From Bradyrhizobium acaciae (GTDB taxonomy: Bacteria > Pseudomonadota > Alphaproteobacteria > Rhizobiales > Xanthobacteraceae): a stretch of 49,844 nucleotides of DNA. A program made the translations under genes and the position numbers. The first letter of the stretch is position 1. Every line of letters starts with the position of its first letter. Where the stretch lies: assembly GCF_020889785.1 (NCBI RefSeq), contig NZ_JACMYK010000045.1, positions 1-49,844 of the forward strand. The letters are read 5' to 3'. Shown here one piece after another: positions 42,321 to 49,844 of this stretch. A model generated the notes under the pieces. The model was not told the origin of the DNA, did no database searches, and saw only the letters and a list, made by a program, of their open reading frames with translations.

Positions 42321-43769
42321 ATGACCAAGCGACTGAACAGACCGGCGACCGATCTGGTGCGAAGCGGCGGCACCCCGCTTTCGCGCCAGCTTTACGAGCG
42401 CTTCCGCAGCGCGATCGCGACCGGGCAGCTTCGGCCGGGCGACCGGCTGCCTTCCATTCGCGGTCTTGCCGACGAGCTAGCAATGGCGCGCGGCACGGTC
42501 GACGCCGCCTATGCCATGCTGGCCGGCGAGGGCTACATCGTCACACGCGGTCAGGCCGGCACGATCGTCTCGCCGGAGTTGCGCGACGCCGTGACGCTCG
42601 ATGACGTCGCGAAATTTCCCGCCCGGTCCACCGGCCGGCCGGGCGCGCGCGGCGAACCTCTGCTGCTGCAGATGGGATTGCCAGCCGTCGATCTTTTTCC
42701 GCGCAAGCTTTGGACGCACCTGATTGCGCGAGAGGCTCGCCGGAGTTCCGCGGCAGACATGATGTATCCCGATCCGGCCGGCTACGAGCCGTTGCGGCAG
42801 GCGATCGCGGCCTATCTCGGCTCTTCCCGCGGTATCGCCTGCGATTGGCGCCAGGTGCTGGTGACGAACGGGTTTCAAGGCGGCCTCGATCTGTCGCTGC
42901 GTATCCTGCTTCGGCGCGGCGATCGCGTGTGGATTGAAGATCCCTGCTTTCCGCCGGTGCGATCCGCGCTCGAGATGGCTCGCGCGAAGCTGGTCGCCGT
43001 GCCTGTCGATGCCGAGGGAATGCGCGTCACCGAAGGAGTGAAGCAGGCGCGGCGAGCAAGAATCGCGGTCGTAACGCCCTCGCATCAAAGCCCATTGGGA
43101 GTGTCGCTTTCATTGCCGCGCCGCATGGCGTTACTCCGGTGGGCGGACCACGCGGACGCCTATGTCATCGAGGATGACTACGACAGCGAGTTCCGGTTCG
43201 TTGGTCGACCGCTGCCGGCGTTGAAGAGTCTCGATCGCGGACAGCGCGTGATCTATTCGGGCACGTTCAGCAAGACGCTCTTTCCTGGATTGCGGCTCGG
43301 CTATCTGGTCTTGCCGGACCGGCTGCTCGACACCTTCATTGCGATGGGTGCCGGCCAAAGCAGTGGCCTCAGCACGTTCTCGCAGCGGGTCGCTGCGGGC
43401 TTCATGGCGGACGGCCACTTCGCGCGACATCTGAAGCGAATGCGGAAGCTGTATGCCGCGCGCCGCGCTGCCCTGGCGGCCGCGCTGAATACCGAATTCG
43501 GCGGGCGCATCAGGGTTGAGCTGCAGCCGGGCGGTATGCATTTGTTGCTTCGGTTTGTAGGCCGCGTGCGCGATGTGCGGCTCGCGCAGCTTGCCCGGGC
43601 CGATGGATTTGGCGCCGAGCCGCTGTCCAACCGCAGCGTTCATCATGACTGCGGGCAGGGTCTGCTGGTTGGTTTCACCAATGTGGCCGAGGCAGACGCG
43701 CCTGCGATCGCGAAGCGGCTCAGGCGTGCGATCGAGCCCGTGACCGCGCGGCGAGCGCGGACCGACTAA
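42321..43769 (+). CDS. MocR-type GntR/aminotransferase transcriptional regulator
   Basis: A 482-aa fusion. The GntR winged HTH occupies about 15-82 (PLSRQLYERFRSAIATGQLR, then PGDRLPSIRGLADELAMARG). A fold-type I aminotransferase domain fills the rest, with the PLP pocket motif VIEDDYDSEFRF and the Schiff-base Lys at about 318 in SGTFSKTLFPGLRLGY. MocR proteins use PLP or its adducts as effectors and usually regulate a divergent gene, here the cupin-MFS operon. A perfect 13-bp tandem duplication (ACCGACTAAAGTT twice) covers its stop codon. Confidence 0.93.
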   Translation: MTKRLNRPATDLVRSGGTPLSRQLYERFRSAIATGQLRPGDRLPSIRGLADELAMARGTVDAAYAMLAGEGYIVTRGQAGTIVSPELRDAVTLDDVAKFPARSTGRPGARGEPLLLQMGLPAVDLFPRKLWTHLIAREARRSSAADMMYPDPAGYEPLRQAIAAYLGSSRGIACDWRQVLVTNGFQGGLDLSLRILLRRGDRVWIEDPCFPPVRSALEMARAKLVAVPVDAEGMRVTEGVKQARRARIAVVTPSHQSPLGVSLSLPRRMALLRWADHADAYVIEDDYDSEFRFVGRPLPALKSLDRGQRVIYSGTFSKTLFPGLRLGYLVLPDRLLDTFIAMGAGQSSGLSTFSQRVAAGFMADGHFARHLKRMRKLYAARRAALAAALNTEFGGRIRVELQPGGMHLLLRFVGRVRDVRLAQLARADGFGAEPLSNRSVHHDCGQGLLVGFTNVAEADAPAIAKRLRRAIEPVTARRARTD

Positions 43770-43786
43770 AGTTACCGACTAAAGTT
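43761..43786. repeat. 13-bp tandem duplication over the MocR stop codon
   Basis: ACCGACTAAAGTT occurs twice in direct succession (43761-43773 and 43774-43786). The first copy contains the TAA stop, so the second is outside the gene; it looks like a recent slippage event. Confidence 0.8.
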
Positions 43787-43895
43787 CTAGGCTTCGCGTT
43801 CCATTCTGTTGGAACCTTCGGCGCCGCGATGTCGTTCGTACTCAAACGACCCGAACAGTCAAAATCCATCCGGGGGCTTCAAGGGAGACGCTCCC

Positions 43896-45254
43896 ATGAC
43901 GACACTCGGTCCAACGCTTGGTCTAACCTCCGGCCTCGACGCCGACCAACTCACCCCAGCCGAGCATCAGCTCCAGCTGCGCCGCGCAGTCATCGCCTCC
44001 ACGGTCGGGACCGCGATCGAATGGTATGACTTCTTCCTGTACAGCACCGTCACGGGCCTGGTTTTCGCAAAGCTGTTCTTCCCGCATTCCGACCCCTGGG
44101 TCGGCACGCTGGAAGCCTTCGCCATCTATGCGGTCGGCTTCATCGCGCGGCCGATCGGCGCGGCGATCTTCGGGCACTATGGCGACCGCATCGGTCGCAA
44201 GTCGACGCTGATCGCGACCCTGCTTCTGATGGGCCTCGCGACCGCGGCGGTCGCATTGGTGCCGACCTATTCCAGCATCGGGATCTGAGGCGCGGTGATC
44301 CTCACCGTGCTGCGCTTCATCCAGGGTGTCGGCGTCGGCGGCGAATGGGGCGGCTCGGTGCTGATGTCGATGGAATGGGCCCGCAACGATCGCTCGCGCG
44401 GGTTGATCGCGTCATGGCCGCAATTCGGCGTGCCCTGCGGGCTGTTCCTCGCCAATTTTGCGGTGCTGGCCTTCAGCCAGATGTCGGGCGACCAATTCCT
44501 GGCATGGGGCTGGCGCGTCCCGTTCGCGCTCAGCATCATCCTGGTCGGCGTCGGCCTCTACATCCGGCTCGGCATTCTGGAAACGCCGGTGTTCACCAGG
44601 CTGATGGCCGAGCGTCGGCTCGATCCCACGCCGATGCTGACCGTGATCCGCGACCATCCGAAGGAGATCCTGCTGTCCGCCTTCGCGCGGATGTCCGAGC
44701 AGGCGCCGTTCTACATCTTCACCGCCTTCGTGTTCTCCTACGGCGTCGGTACGCTGCAGATGTCGCGCGACTTCCTGTTGACCGCGGTGCTCGCGGCCTC
44801 GGTGCTGTCGTTCGTCTCGATCCCGCTGTGCGGGCATATCTCCGATCAGATCGGACGCAAGAACATGTACATGATCGGCGCTGCCGTGACCGGCGTGTTC
44901 GGCTTCATCTACTTCGCGATGCTCAACACCGGATCGGAAGCGATCATCTTCCTCGCGATCTTCCTGTCGCTGATTCCGCACGACATGCAGTACGGCCCGC
45001 AGGCGGCCCTGATCGCCGAAAGCTTCACCGGACGGCTGCGCTACAGCGGGGCCTCGCTCGGCTACCAGCTCGCATCTGTCATCGCCGGCGGTCCTGCACC
45101 GCTGATCGCAGCGTGGCTGTTCGGGACCTATCATTCGTCGACCGCGATCGCGGTCTATATCGCGCTCTGCGCCGTCATCACGCTGGTCGCAACCGCGCTG
45201 ATGACCGACTACACCGGCAAGGACATCAATGCTGCGGCTGCGCATCAGCGATGA
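43896..45254 (+). pseudogene. MHS-family MFS transporter interrupted by in-frame TGA
   Basis: Two open segments in one frame (43896-44288 and 44289-45254) are separated only by TGA at 44286-44288. Joined, they give a 452-residue metabolite:H+ symporter with IASTVGTAIEWYDFFLYSTV, the MFS motif GHYGDRIGRKSTL, then SSIGI-stop-GAVILTVLRFIQGVGVGGEWGGSVL. Family members read SIGIWGA or similar here, so the simplest cause is TGG to TGA. The ribosome-binding site GGGAG precedes the ATG. A GTG at 44295 could restart, but the helices would be split. Apart from the stop, codon use and length are normal, so the lesion looks recent or is a sequencing error. Confidence 0.85.
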
Positions 45255-45275
45255 GAGAAAGCAAGGGAGGAAACG

Positions 45276-45653
45276 ATGGTGAAATGGCGAAAGGAATCCG
45301 CACTTGATCTCTACAGCCTCGCCGCAGCGATCTTCCTGGTTGCCGCGCCGTGGCTGTTCGCGCATGCCAACCCGGCGGCGGCGATCGATCTGAGGATCAG
45401 CGGCGCAGCGATCGCGATCATGTCGCTCGCGGCGATCGTTGCGTTTTCGATCTGGGAGGAATGGATCAATCTGCTCATCGGATGCTGGCTGATCGTCTCA
45501 CCATGGCTGCTCGGCTTCACGCACACCCGCGCGATGCATTTCAGCATCGCCGCGGGTGCCGTGGTCGCATTCATGGCGCTGCTCGAGCTATGGCTCGAGT
45601 ACGAGAAGGCGCATCTCGGGCAGGCTGCATCGCAGGCAGCCGAAAGGCATTAG
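45276..45653 (+). CDS. SPW-repeat membrane protein
   Basis: A 125-aa inner-membrane protein with four hydrophobic segments and two SPW-type repeats, visible as AAPWLF and VSPWLLGF. It starts 21 bp after the interrupted MHS transporter with GGGAGG in front, so it probably belongs to that operon. The C-terminus is a polar tail (YEKAHLGQAASQAAERH). The SPW family has no established function. Confidence 0.88.
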   Translation: MVKWRKESALDLYSLAAAIFLVAAPWLFAHANPAAAIDLRISGAAIAIMSLAAIVAFSIWEEWINLLIGCWLIVSPWLLGFTHTRAMHFSIAAGAVVAFMALLELWLEYEKAHLGQAASQAAERH

Positions 45654-45677
45654 GACCTGCCCACCGCGAGGAGGATG

Positions 45678-45962
45678 CTAGCAGCCGCGGCAGATGCCCC
45701 TGATCTTGCGATCGACGATCGCATCTTCCTGATCGATGATCTGTTGCGACGTCGATGTCGCGGCGGGAATGTCGGCGGCGCGCGGTTGGCGATGGCCGAC
45801 CGGCGCCAGCCACGGCCGCGTCGCGGTTTCGTTTGATGCATAGGCGTTGGGCTCCTGGACTGTCGGCTGTGCGAAGCAAGAGCTCGCCGTTGCCGCCGAC
45901 AGGATTGCAGCCAGGCTCAGTCCTTTGCCGAGTCGTCGCCTCATTCGTCGAAGATCGATCAT
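45678..45962 (-). CDS. Small exported protein, function unknown
   Basis: A 94-aa protein with a basic N-terminus (MIDLRRMRRRLGKGLSLAAI) and a signal peptide ending near SCFAQ. The mature part is Pro/Ala/Thr-rich and ends CRGC with a preceding Cys-free region. The ATG at 45962 is chosen because GGAG lies 6 bp upstream; the ATG at 45974 overlaps that site. It converges on the SPW gene and is divergent from the next small exported gene. Confidence 0.7.
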   Translation of the reverse strand: MIDLRRMRRRLGKGLSLAAILSAATASSCFAQPTVQEPNAYASNETATRPWLAPVGHRQPRAADIPAATSTSQQIIDQEDAIVDRKIRGICRGC

Positions 45963-46170
45963 GAGAATCTCCATGCCGTCATCGCCGCGTTTGCACGCGG
46001 CCTTGATGAAATGGAGTGCCTCGGTCGTCCCGGTATTCCCCGATCCAGCTGATGTGATGCGGCGCTCGCGGTTCGGTGATCGTGCGTGATGAAATAATTT
46101 TGCAGCGTTGACGCTCCTTGATCACAGGAGCCGAGATTGGTCGGCTTCACCCATCGTGCGGAGAAATCCT

Positions 46171-46398
46171 ATGACCAAATTGACCTTCGCTGCGCTCGCG
46201 CTGGTTGCGGCAGCTGCGTATTCGGCTCAGGCGTCTGCCGCCGGCAGCAATGCTGCGGCGCGGCGCGCTCATGCTTCGATGACGACGACGACACCGGTCA
46301 GCAGCAAGACGACCGATTGCGTGCGCGCGCCGAACGTCGGATCGTTCGCAACCGCACCCTTCACCGAACCGCCCTGCATGCCCGGCACGATGCGCTGA
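46171..46398 (+). CDS. Small exported protein, function unknown
   Basis: A 75-aa protein with a textbook Sec signal peptide (MTKLTFAALALVAAAAYSAQ, cleavage after about ASA) and a Ser/Thr-rich mature part that has two Cys (TTDCVRAPNV and EPPCMPG). GGAG precedes the ATG at 46171. A hairpin, GCTCCT-7-AGGAGC, lies at 46113-46131 in the leader. A terminator-like stem follows at 46412-46440. It has no recognised domain. Confidence 0.7.
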   Translation: MTKLTFAALALVAAAAYSAQASAAGSNAAARRAHASMTTTTPVSSKTTDCVRAPNVGSFATAPFTEPPCMPGTMR

Positions 46399-46411
46399 CC
46401 ATCCGCAGCGG

Positions 46412-46440
46412 AAAGCCCCGGGCCCTGGGGGCCGGGGTTT
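46412..46440 (+). terminator. Terminator-like stem after the 75-aa exported protein
   Basis: AAGCCCCGG pairs with CCGGGGTTT across a G/C-rich loop. Only three T follow before CCCGGG, so termination may be weak. Confidence 0.55.
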
Positions 46441-46479
46441 CCCGGGCATGTGGGTCGTCGGGATGCGACCGGAATTGAG

Positions 46480-46495
46480 CGTGACCTACCTCACA
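46480..46495. promoter_or_regulatory. Crp-type dyad CGTGA-N6-TCACA
   Basis: CGTGACCTACCTCACA has both GTGA and TCACA half-sites at the 6-bp Crp spacing. It lies 81 bp before the small exported gene that starts at 46576. Confidence 0.45.
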
Positions 46496-46575
46496 GGCAG
46501 GCAGCTGCGATCATGCGAAGGGTGCGGCGTCGGAGCCGGCGCATGGTGCCCGGCCCGAGTTCAAGGAGACGTCGC

Positions 46576-46842
46576 ATGACACGCAAATCGCTTGTTGCTT
46601 TCGCTGCCGTTGTCGCGTTCGGCGTGACCGCACTGGGCTCCGCACAGGCGGGCGGACTTCACATGGCGCCGCCGAAGAATGTCGGCGCGAAACTGCCCCC
46701 GGGCGGTTCGGGCGGCCCGCATCGCCAGCCGGTCGATCCGCCGCCCTATCTCGGAACTGACTACAGTGGTGACAGTGCGGGCGGCAGCGGCGGCGGCGGG
46801 TATTTGGGCGACCCCAATCATCCCGGCCACGAGCAATTCTGA
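46576..46842 (+). CDS. Small exported Gly/Pro-rich protein, function unknown
   Basis: An 88-aa protein with a signal peptide (MTRKSLVAFAAVVAFGVTAL, cleavage after about AQA) and a mature part rich in Gly, Pro and His (PPKNVGAKLPPGGSGGPHRQ and GGSGGGGYLGDPNHPGHEQF). The composition suggests an unstructured periplasmic or cell-surface protein. AAGGAGA lies 7 bp before the ATG at 46576. It may be under the Crp-type dyad at 46480. Confidence 0.7.
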   Translation: MTRKSLVAFAAVVAFGVTALGSAQAGGLHMAPPKNVGAKLPPGGSGGPHRQPVDPPPYLGTDYSGDSAGGSGGGGYLGDPNHPGHEQF

Positions 46843-46852
46843 AAAAGCAAAC

Positions 46853-46875
46853 GGCCCCGAACCAGGTTCGGGGCC
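46853..46875 (-). terminator. Terminator after the FAH-family gene
   Basis: GGCCCCGAACC and GGTTCGGGGCC form an 11-bp stem with a one-base apex. On the minus strand the stem is followed by GTTTGCTTTTTC, a usable U-rich tail, so it serves the gene at 46905-47606 and may also stop plus-strand messages. Confidence 0.7.
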
Positions 46876-46904
46876 GCGGTCTGCTGATGGATCGGATCCG
46901 GAGA

Positions 46905-47606
46905 CTACTCCGGCTTGCCGATCGTCACCGCGAGCTTGCCGACGCCGTCGACACCGCATTCGATCTTGTCGCCAGGCTGCAGCTGCGAGACGCCGGCGGG
47001 CGTGCCGGTCATGATGATGTCGCCGGCGGCGAGCTTCACCTGCTGCGACAGCTGCCAGATGATTTCGGGCACGTTCCAGATCAGCTCGGTGAGGTCGCCC
47101 TTCTGCGCTTCCTTGCCGTTGACGGTGAGCCAGATCTTGCCTGCGGTCGGGTGACCGATCTTCGAGGCCGGCTGGATCGCGGAGCAGGGCGCGGAATAGT
47201 CGAACGACTTGCCGACCTCCCAGGGCCGCTCCTTCTTGCGCGAGGCGATCTGCAGGTCGCGGCGGGTCAGGTCGATGCCGACGGCATAGCCGTAGACATG
47301 TTCCAGCGCCTTGTCGGCGGGAATGTTGAGCCCGCCGCTCTTCATCGCCACCACCAGCTCGACCTCGTGATGCAGGTCCTTGGTCAGCGGCGGATAGGGG
47401 ATCGTCGCACCGTCGGGCACCAGCATGTCGGCATGCTTGCCGAAGAAGAACGGCGGCGCGCGCTCGTCATTGCCCATCTCCCTGATATGCTCGAGATAGT
47501 TGCGGCCGACGCACCAGATGCGGCGGACCGGATAGGTGCCGGATTCGCCGATGACGGGAAGCGAGGGCTGCGGGGGAAGCGGAATGACGGTGGAGGCGGC
47601 GTTCAT
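46905..47606 (-). CDS. Fumarylacetoacetate hydrolase family protein
   Basis: A 233-aa enzyme of the FAH fold that cleaves or decarboxylates fumarylpyruvate-like or acylpyruvate substrates in aromatic catabolism. The metal ligands appear as HHEVELVV (Glu-x-Glu) and GIDLTRRDLQ (Asp). The opening RIWCVGRNYLEHIREMG and the ending IIMTGTPAGVSQLQPGDKIECGVDGVG are diagnostic. The short single-domain length matches the fumarylpyruvate hydrolase and YcgM-like group rather than eukaryotic FAH. It lies downstream of the exporter gene in the same direction with a 32-bp gap. Confidence 0.92.
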   Translation of the reverse strand: MNAASTVIPLPPQPSLPVIGESGTYPVRRIWCVGRNYLEHIREMGNDERAPPFFFGKHADMLVPDGATIPYPPLTKDLHHEVELVVAMKSGGLNIPADKALEHVYGYAVGIDLTRRDLQIASRKKERPWEVGKSFDYSAPCSAIQPASKIGHPTAGKIWLTVNGKEAQKGDLTELIWNVPEIIWQLSQQVKLAAGDIIMTGTPAGVSQLQPGDKIECGVDGVGKLAVTIGKPE

Positions 47607-47638
47607 ATGGGTCTCGCTGCTCTTGGGGTGAATCGGAT

Positions 47639-49450
47639 CTAGCCGGTGGCGCTGATCGGCGCCAGTGCCAGCGGTGACGGGTCGTGGTGATGCTGCAGCC
47701 GGAAGAACGAGGCGTAGCGGCCGCCGCGGCGCAGCAGCTCCTCGTGACGCCCGCGCTCGACGATGGCGCCGCCCTCGACCACCAGGATCGCATCGGCATG
47801 CATGATGGTGTGCAGGCGGTGCGCGATCACGATCGTGGTGCGGCCCTGGCAGAGATGCTCGATCGCTTCCTGCACCTGCTTCTCGGACTCCGAGTCGAGC
47901 GCGGCAGTGGCCTCGTCGAGCAGGATGATCGGCGCGTTCTTGATCAGCGCGCGGGCCACCGCGATGCGCTGCCGCTGCCCGCCGGACAGTTGCGTGCCGT
48001 GCTCGCCGACCGGCGTGTCATAGCCGAGCGGGAAGCTCATGATGAAGTCGTGCGCGCAGGCAGCCTTGGCGGCGTCGATGATCTCGGCCTCGGTGGCGCC
48101 CGGCTTGCCGAAGGCGATGTTGGCGCGGATGGTATCGCGGAACAGATAGACGTCCTGGCCGACATAGGCGGTCTGCCGGCGCAGCGACTTGCGCGACACC
48201 TGGGAGATCGACTGTCCGTCGATCAGGATCTCGCCCTCGCGCGTCTCGTAGAAGCGCAGCAGCAGCGCGAGCACGGTCGATTTGCCGCCGCCGGAGGGGC
48301 CGACCAGCGCGGTGACCTTGCCTGGCTCGGCTGTGAAGCTCATGCGGTTCAGCACCGGCTCGCCGGGCCGATAGCCGAAGCTGACGTCGCGCAGTTCGAT
48401 CCGCGCGTCGGTGAGCTTGAGTGCCGGCTTGTCGTCGTCGGCCTGTTCGCTCGCCGGGCTGTCGACGACCTCGAGCAGCATCCGCGCGCCGACCAGCTGG
48501 CTGTTGAGGTCGATGTTGAGCCGCGCCAGGCGCTTGGCCGGCTCGGTCGCCATCAGGAAGGCGGTCAGGAACGTGAAGAACTGGCCCGGCGTGGAACCGA
48601 GCGCCACCACGCTGTAGCCGCCATAGAGCAGGCAGCCGGCGACCGCGAAGCCGCCGAGCATCTCCATCAGCGGGTTGGAGCGGTTGGCGACATGCGCCAT
48701 CTTGTTGGCGTTGCGCTCGACGATCGCGATGTTCTCGTCGATCCGCTGCTGCATGGTATCTTCCAGCGTGAACGCCTTCACGGTGCGGATGCCCTGCAGC
48801 GATTCCTGCATCGTCTCCATGATGTCGGCGGTGCCGGTGAACTGGTTGTAGGCGAGGCCCTTGATCCGCTTCACCAGCTTGCGCAGCACCAGCATCGCCG
48901 GCGGCACCGCCACGAGCCCGATGAACGACATCAGCGGGTCCTGCCAGACCATCACGGCGACCATGCTGATCAGCATCAGGAAGTCGCGGCCGATCGCATT
49001 GACCAGCATGTTGAGCACGTCGGTGATCGACTTGGCGCCGGCCGTGAGCCGCGCCAGGAATTCCGATGAGTGCCGCTGCGAGAAGAAGCCGATGCTTTCA
49101 CTCATCAGCTTGGCGAACAATTGCCGCTGGTTCCGCGCCAGGATGGCGTTGCTGATCTTCGACAGGATCACCATGTGGCCGTAGGTCGCCACGCCCTTGA
49201 TGAACAGCAGCAGGACCGTGATCCCGGCGAACATCGCGATGCCGGGGATGTTCTTGTCGACATAGGCCTGGTTGATCACCTGGCCGAGCACGTAGGTGGC
49301 GCTGGCCGTCGAGCCGGCCGCAACGGCCATCAGGGCGAACGCCGTCAGATAGCGCCGCCAGTAGGTGATCCCCTGTTCCGTGACCAGGCGGCGAATCAGG
49401 ATCGCCGCGCCATAGGGATCGTCGGTAATTTTCTTTGGAAACTGAGCCAT
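47639..49450 (-). CDS. ABC transporter, fused permease and ATPase (MsbA-like exporter)
   Basis: A 603-aa half-transporter that works as a homodimer. Six transmembrane helices in about residues 30-340 include the cytoplasmic coupling segment EFLARLTAGAKSITDVLNML. The nucleotide domain has Walker A GPSGGGKST, signature LSGGQRQRIAVARAL, Walker B IILLDEATAALD and the H-loop IVIAHRLHTI. It resembles lipid A/phospholipid or drug exporters (MsbA, BmrA); the substrate is not certain. Its place next to galE, and the surface-sugar genes elsewhere in the window, favour envelope lipid export. A TATACT -10-like box lies at 49527-49532. Confidence 0.92.
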   Translation of the reverse strand: MAQFPKKITDDPYGAAILIRRLVTEQGITYWRRYLTAFALMAVAAGSTASATYVLGQVINQAYVDKNIPGIAMFAGITVLLLFIKGVATYGHMVILSKISNAILARNQRQLFAKLMSESIGFFSQRHSSEFLARLTAGAKSITDVLNMLVNAIGRDFLMLISMVAVMVWQDPLMSFIGLVAVPPAMLVLRKLVKRIKGLAYNQFTGTADIMETMQESLQGIRTVKAFTLEDTMQQRIDENIAIVERNANKMAHVANRSNPLMEMLGGFAVAGCLLYGGYSVVALGSTPGQFFTFLTAFLMATEPAKRLARLNIDLNSQLVGARMLLEVVDSPASEQADDDKPALKLTDARIELRDVSFGYRPGEPVLNRMSFTAEPGKVTALVGPSGGGKSTVLALLLRFYETREGEILIDGQSISQVSRKSLRRQTAYVGQDVYLFRDTIRANIAFGKPGATEAEIIDAAKAACAHDFIMSFPLGYDTPVGEHGTQLSGGQRQRIAVARALIKNAPIILLDEATAALDSESEKQVQEAIEHLCQGRTTIVIAHRLHTIMHADAILVVEGGAIVERGRHEELLRRGGRYASFFRLQHHHDPSPLALAPISATG

Positions 49451-49526
49451 CCGCGTTCCATTGACGGCGGGCAGCGCCGGCCATCAGGGTTGCGGACCTC
49501 CTTGCCCGCTTGGCGGGGCTTTTTCA

Positions 49527-49532
49527 AGTATA
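49527..49532 (-). promoter_or_regulatory. Candidate -10 box (TATACT) for the MsbA-like gene
   Basis: Read on the minus strand, TATTATACTTG is the most promoter-like AT-rich stretch in the 108-bp gap before the exporter. A matching -35 at 17 bp is not convincing, so confidence is low. Confidence 0.3.
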
Positions 49533-49558
49533 ATAACAGCGTGATAACGGCTTGATTT

Positions 49559-49844
49559 TTAGGCCGATTCTGCCTGTCGCGCCGGAGTCTCGCGCTCCCT
49601 GAACAGCTTCTCCTCCCAGGCCAGCGCGTGGCTCGCGATGGTCTCGAGATCATCGTAACGCGGGGTCCAGTCGAGCAGCGAGCGGATCCGTCTGGTATCG
49701 GCCACCATGGTCATGATGTCGCCGGGCCGGCGCGCGGCGTAGGCGACCGCGAAATTGCGCATCGAGACCCGGCGGACCGCTTCGATGGTCTCGAGCACGG
49801 AATAGCCGCGGCCGTAACCGCAATTCATCGTCACCGACTGCCCA
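49559..49844 (-). CDS. galE: UDP-glucose 4-epimerase family protein, 5' part outside window
   Basis: The C-terminal ~94 residues of an extended SDR sugar epimerase; the frame is open to the window edge. GYGRGYSVLETIEAVRR matches the NCGYGxGYSVxEV segment of GalE. Further on are RRPGDIMTMVADTRRIRSLL and DWTPRYDDLETIASHALAWEE, the classical GalE end. GalE interconverts UDP-glucose and UDP-galactose for LPS and exopolysaccharide. The gene is on the same strand as, and just upstream of, the MsbA-like exporter. Confidence 0.9.
   Translation of the reverse strand, partial: GQSVTMNCGYGRGYSVLETIEAVRRVSMRNFAVAYAARRPGDIMTMVADTRRIRSLLDWTPRYDDLETIASHALAWEEKLFRERETPARQAESA

Noticed and set aside
44286..44288. 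TGA in the MHS transporter as selenocysteine
   Set aside because: Members of this family have Trp, not Cys, at the position, and no SECIS-like hairpin follows immediately.

Overview
The window reads as a chromosomal segment of a GC-rich alphaproteobacterium of the Nitrobacteraceae, most likely Bradyrhizobium or a close relative. This rests on codon and GC style, the abundance of Liv-type ABC transporters, the dispersed palindromes that begin CGTCAT and end ATGACG, and a repeat with 'GAGKAGC…HPW' pseudo-coding that I recall as common in that family. No database was searched. No rRNA, tRNA or CRISPR array was seen.

Layout. 1-870: 3' part of an AGE-family sugar epimerase/isomerase. 945-8509 (minus): a Liv-type operon transcribed livG, acyl-CoA ligase, livH, livM, livK, livF. 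A 487-bp element carrying an oppositely oriented DUF559 nuclease-like gene sits in its ligase-livH spacer. 8909-9583: Crp/Fnr regulator. 9725-11747: GDP-mannose 4,6-dehydratase and GDP-fucose synthase. 11859-14034: HemD-like protein, PurU and a small lipoprotein. 14394-20273: a second Liv-type operon (livK, livH, livM, livG, livF) ending in a MetE-like methyltransferase, behind a long palindromic operator. 20379-22109: TPR plus caspase-like protein. 22282-26447: a predicted HTH plus methyltransferase fusion, then metK and ahcY. 26526-31404 (minus): type I secretion adaptor, exporter and a likely secreted substrate. 31405-32298: non-coding, with a repeat that folds on paper as a three-way junction. 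32299-36824 (minus): catabolic operon (Liv-type binding protein, FAD oxidoreductase, SDR, IclR regulator). 37159-38334: LpxO-like hydroxylase and a small protein. 38827-43769: malic enzyme, MFS exporter, cupin and a divergent MocR regulator. 43896-46842: an MHS transporter interrupted by an in-frame TGA, an SPW membrane protein and three small exported proteins. 46905-49844: FAH-family hydrolase, MsbA-like exporter and the 3' end of a GalE-type epimerase.

How the genes work together. Three Liv-type binding proteins, two with full transporters, sit beside catabolic enzymes, suggesting uptake of organic or aromatic acids rather than only leucine. metK and ahcY form an activated-methyl-cycle pair, preceded by a gene that could be a SAM-sensing regulator. 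gmd/fcl, the LpxO-like gene, the MsbA-like exporter and galE contribute to surface polysaccharide and lipid A. The most interesting items are the DUF559 element with nested inverted repeats, the HTH-methyltransferase fusion before metK, the structured repeat at 31806-31908, the TGA-interrupted transporter, the 12-bp-arm operator at 14125-14150, and three Crp-type dyads in otherwise unexplained intergenic DNA.
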